A program made the translations under genes and the position numbers. A DNA stretch of 64,000 nt from Thermodesulfovibrionales bacterium. GTDB taxonomy: Bacteria; Nitrospirota; Thermodesulfovibrionia; Thermodesulfovibrionales; Dissulfurispiraceae. The notes below the pieces were generated by a model. It did no database searches, was not told where the DNA came from, and was given only the letters and a program-made list of their open reading frames with translations. Shown here piece after piece: positions 62,421 to 64,000 of this stretch. The stretch lies in assembly GCA_020062545.1 (NCBI GenBank), contig JAGUWD010000001.1, positions 1 through 64,000 of the forward strand, in the 5' to 3' direction. Positions within the stretch are counted from its first letter, which is position 1. Each line of letters starts with the position of its first letter.

Positions 62421-62588
62421 ATGTGTCCAGAATTCAGAGAAGGCGTTTGCGAAATAGCAGGAATCGAACCTGCCGAGATAAAATGCACCAGCAAAGATTG
62501 CTGTCTAAGCAATGACTGGGAAGAATGTTCGGTCTATATTTCACAGTTTTTCTTCGACCCTGAAAAAGAGTTTGCAACTGCAGTCTAA
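62421..62588 (+). CDS. 55-residue Cys-rich protein, family A copy 2
   Basis: Starts MCPEFREGVCEIAGIEPA and includes CTSKDCC and EECSVYIS, with an acidic-aromatic tail. It is a paralogue of the 59960 protein. ATG 62421 has AGGAGG upstream; ATG 62415 would add two residues and overlap the previous stop. It is followed by a terminator, so families A and B form a closed two-gene unit under PhoB array 9. Confidence 0.7.
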   Translation: MCPEFREGVCEIAGIEPAEIKCTSKDCCLSNDWEECSVYISQFFFDPEKEFATAV

Positions 62589-62611
62589 CTTCACAACACT
62601 CCCCCAACTCA

Positions 62612-62648
62612 AAGGCCATGGAGACAATCCCGTGGCCTCTTTTTTTAC
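62612..62648 (+). terminator. intrinsic terminator after small Cys genes
   Basis: Stem AGGCCA / TGGCCT (extended by partial pairing inside) followed by CTTTTTTT. It is placed 24 bp after the 62421 gene and just before PhoB array 10. Confidence 0.85.
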
Positions 62649-62660
62649 TCTTCTTTTAAA

Positions 62661-62689
62661 TTTAACGCTGATTTAATAATCCTGTAACA
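62661..62689 (+). promoter_or_regulatory. PhoB-box array 10, upstream of phoH-like gene
   Basis: TTTAACG (62661), TTTAATA (62672), TGTAACA (62683) at 11-bp spacing. A -10-like GCTAATCT follows at about 62697. Confidence 0.83.
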
Positions 62690-62924
62690 AAATAGTTGCT
62701 AATCTATTCAAAGATAGATACAATTAAGGCAAAAGATATAATAAGGGAGGCGCAACAGTACCGAACTTGGAAAGATGGTCTAAAAAAGGCTATCAGAGAT
62801 TTAGCCAGCCTTCATCCCCGATAAAGGTTATTTTATCCCTTTTTAATAAACAACCGTTTTTCTTTGAATCAGCTCGCTCAAATAAAATTAAAAATATCTG
62901 CCTTTTAAAATCAGGAGGTGCGCC
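62690..62924 (+). other. long leader of the phoH-like gene
   Basis: About 220 nt lie between the predicted transcription start and the PhoH start, unlike the short leaders elsewhere in the island. It contains GGGAGG at 62753 and an open frame from TTG 62767 to TGA 62928 that overlaps the phoH start. The frame has no well-spaced start codon, so I do not call it a gene. A regulatory leader is possible. Confidence 0.35.
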
Positions 62925-64000
62925 TTGAGAAAAACCTTTGTCCTTGACACCAATGTCTTAATCCACGACCCTGAGAGCATATTTAAATTCGAAGAAAATG
63001 ATGTTGTTATTCCAATGATTGTCATCGAAGAACTGGACAGATTGAAAAAAGGACACGGTGAGATAGCCTACTCTGCAAGGCATGCATTAAAAAATATAGA
63101 TAGCCTTCGGGAAAATGGCAATATTGCAGCAGGAGTACCGCTGGAAGCAGGAGGAACCATAACCATAGAATACATCCCTCACTTCAGCGACATCCTTTCC
63201 CCTGACAATGCAATCATCAAGACAGCACTGCATATCATGGAAAATACAAATAAAGACAAGTACAAACCTGTCATTCTGGTCTCAAAGGACACTGCTGTAA
63301 GAATAAAGGCTGAATCTGTGGGACTTTATACGGAAGATTATAAAAATGACAAGACAGTCATATTCCAAAGTTATGGAATTGTACTTAATGACAATGACTA
63401 TACAAACGGCATATTGTCCGTAAGGTATAAACAAACAGGGGAAGACATTTACAGATTGCAGGGAGAAGATAAACAAACAAAGATAAAAAGGGGCAAGTCC
63501 CTCGAAAATATCCTCCCTAAGAACATCGAGCAGGAGTGCGCCATAGACGCTCTAACCAATCCCAATGTAGAAATAGTAGCGTTGACCGGATCTGCAGGAA
63601 CAGGCAAGACACTGCTTGCGCTGGCTGCAGGAATACACCAGACAACAAAAAGATCTCCTCTTTATGAACAGGTGCTTGTGGCAAGGCCTGTTGTTCCCAT
63701 GGGCAATGACCTCGGTTATTTACCTGGAGATATCGATGACAAACTCGCACCATGGATGCAGCCGATCTTCGATAATCTGGAAGTCATTGTCAACACACCT
63801 GCAGGACAGTTCAAGGACAACACAGCCATATCCAAATATAAAAATTATCAGTACCTCATTGATTCAGGGGTTTTGCATGTAGAGGCGCTAACATACATCA
63901 GGGGCAGGAGCCTTCCTAAAAGGTATTTCATTATAGATGAGGCGCAGAATCTAAGACCCCTTGACATCAAGACCATTATCACAAGGTGTGGAGAAGGCAC
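62925..64000 (+). CDS. PhoH-family ATPase with N-terminal PIN domain (partial)
   Basis: Runs off the right edge; about 358 residues are visible. The TTG start follows AGGAGGTGCGCC. The N-terminal PIN domain (about 1-130) has FVLDTNVLIHDPES, IPMIVIEELDRLKKG and VILVSKDTAVRIKA (acidic RNase triad). The PhoH ATPase domain starts about 205, with Walker A TGSAGTGKT and Walker B YFIIDEAQN. PIN-PhoH proteins act as RNA helicase-nucleases. The name reflects phosphate starvation induction in E. coli, and a PhoB array upstream agrees here. Confidence 0.9.
   Translation, partial: MRKTFVLDTNVLIHDPESIFKFEENDVVIPMIVIEELDRLKKGHGEIAYSARHALKNIDSLRENGNIAAGVPLEAGGTITIEYIPHFSDILSPDNAIIKTALHIMENTNKDKYKPVILVSKDTAVRIKAESVGLYTEDYKNDKTVIFQSYGIVLNDNDYTNGILSVRYKQTGEDIYRLQGEDKQTKIKRGKSLENILPKNIEQECAIDALTNPNVEIVALTGSAGTGKTLLALAAGIHQTTKRSPLYEQVLVARPVVPMGNDLGYLPGDIDDKLAPWMQPIFDNLEVIVNTPAGQFKDNTAISKYKNYQYLIDSGVLHVEALTYIRGRSLPKRYFIIDEAQNLRPLDIKTIITRCGEG

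Noticed and set aside
62767-62928. 53-codon frame in the phoH leader
   Set aside because: The GGGAGG is too far from the first TTG, and composition is not clearly protein-like, so it is left as part of the leader.

Overview
This 64-kb window is from a Gram-negative, c-type-cytochrome-rich bacterium living anaerobically or at low oxygen. It has respiratory NO reductase, an 11-heme cytochrome, NrfD and Tat-exported FeS subunits, and many sensor kinases. The gene set (archaeal-type PEP carboxylase, HAMP proteins with a C-terminal zinc motif, numerous multiheme proteins) gives an impression of Nitrospirota or a related deep-branching group. That is inference and was not tested. I saw no rRNA, tRNA, CRISPR array or intact insertion sequence.

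Layout. (1) 0.1-2.4 kb: norCB with a di-heme NorC, a well-formed promoter and an FNR/DNR-like site. (2) 13.8-2.5 kb, minus strand: an eight-gene signalling operon. It runs from a CheB/CheR-PAS-GAF protein (frameshifted near its start) through a hybrid kinase, a decayed and an intact NMT1-type binding lipoprotein, a HAMP/zinc protein and a Cache kinase to a receiver and an HD-GYP phosphodiesterase. (3) 13.8-15.1 kb: gene remnants and a MntA/HepT toxin-antitoxin pair whose toxin is cut by an in-frame amber codon. (4) 15.1-22.9 kb: a polyferredoxin membrane protein, phoB-phoR, aroK-aroB, a secreted nuclease, pgi, orphan atpZ-atpI, and a TorD chaperone. (5) 28-23 kb, minus strand: hemL followed by an 11-heme cytochrome, a 4-heme cytochrome, an FeS subunit and NrfD, forming a quinone/cytochrome module without a catalytic subunit. 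(6) 28-37.8 kb: a heme-binding sensor lacking an ATPase domain, PEP carboxylase, a FKBP, a second binding-protein/kinase pair, a Met-rich periplasmic protein and malQ.

(7) 37.7-64 kb, all plus strand, is the main discovery: a phosphate-starvation island. Ten promoters carry arrays of three or four 7-bp elements (TTTAAC-, CTTAAT- and TGTAAC-like) repeated every 11 bp, which is the geometry of PhoB boxes. They precede a c-di-GMP enzyme operon, alkaline phosphatase with an ABC cassette, two operons pairing a PHP phosphoesterase with a glycosyltransferase, a chemoreceptor, an OlsF-like ornithine-lipid acyltransferase, a PsiE-like protein, small Cys-rich proteins, a CBS-domain kinase with its receiver, and a PhoH-type ATPase. 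The gene content fits phosphate scavenging, replacement of phospholipids by glyco- and ornithine lipids, and behavioural change, probably under the PhoB-PhoR pair at 16-18 kb. The small Cys-rich proteins, the PHP-glycosyltransferase fusion and the radical SAM/secreted-protein pair are the least explained members.

Short degenerate repeats built from 7-bp units are scattered between genes. In at least two places they appear inserted in frame inside conserved enzymes.
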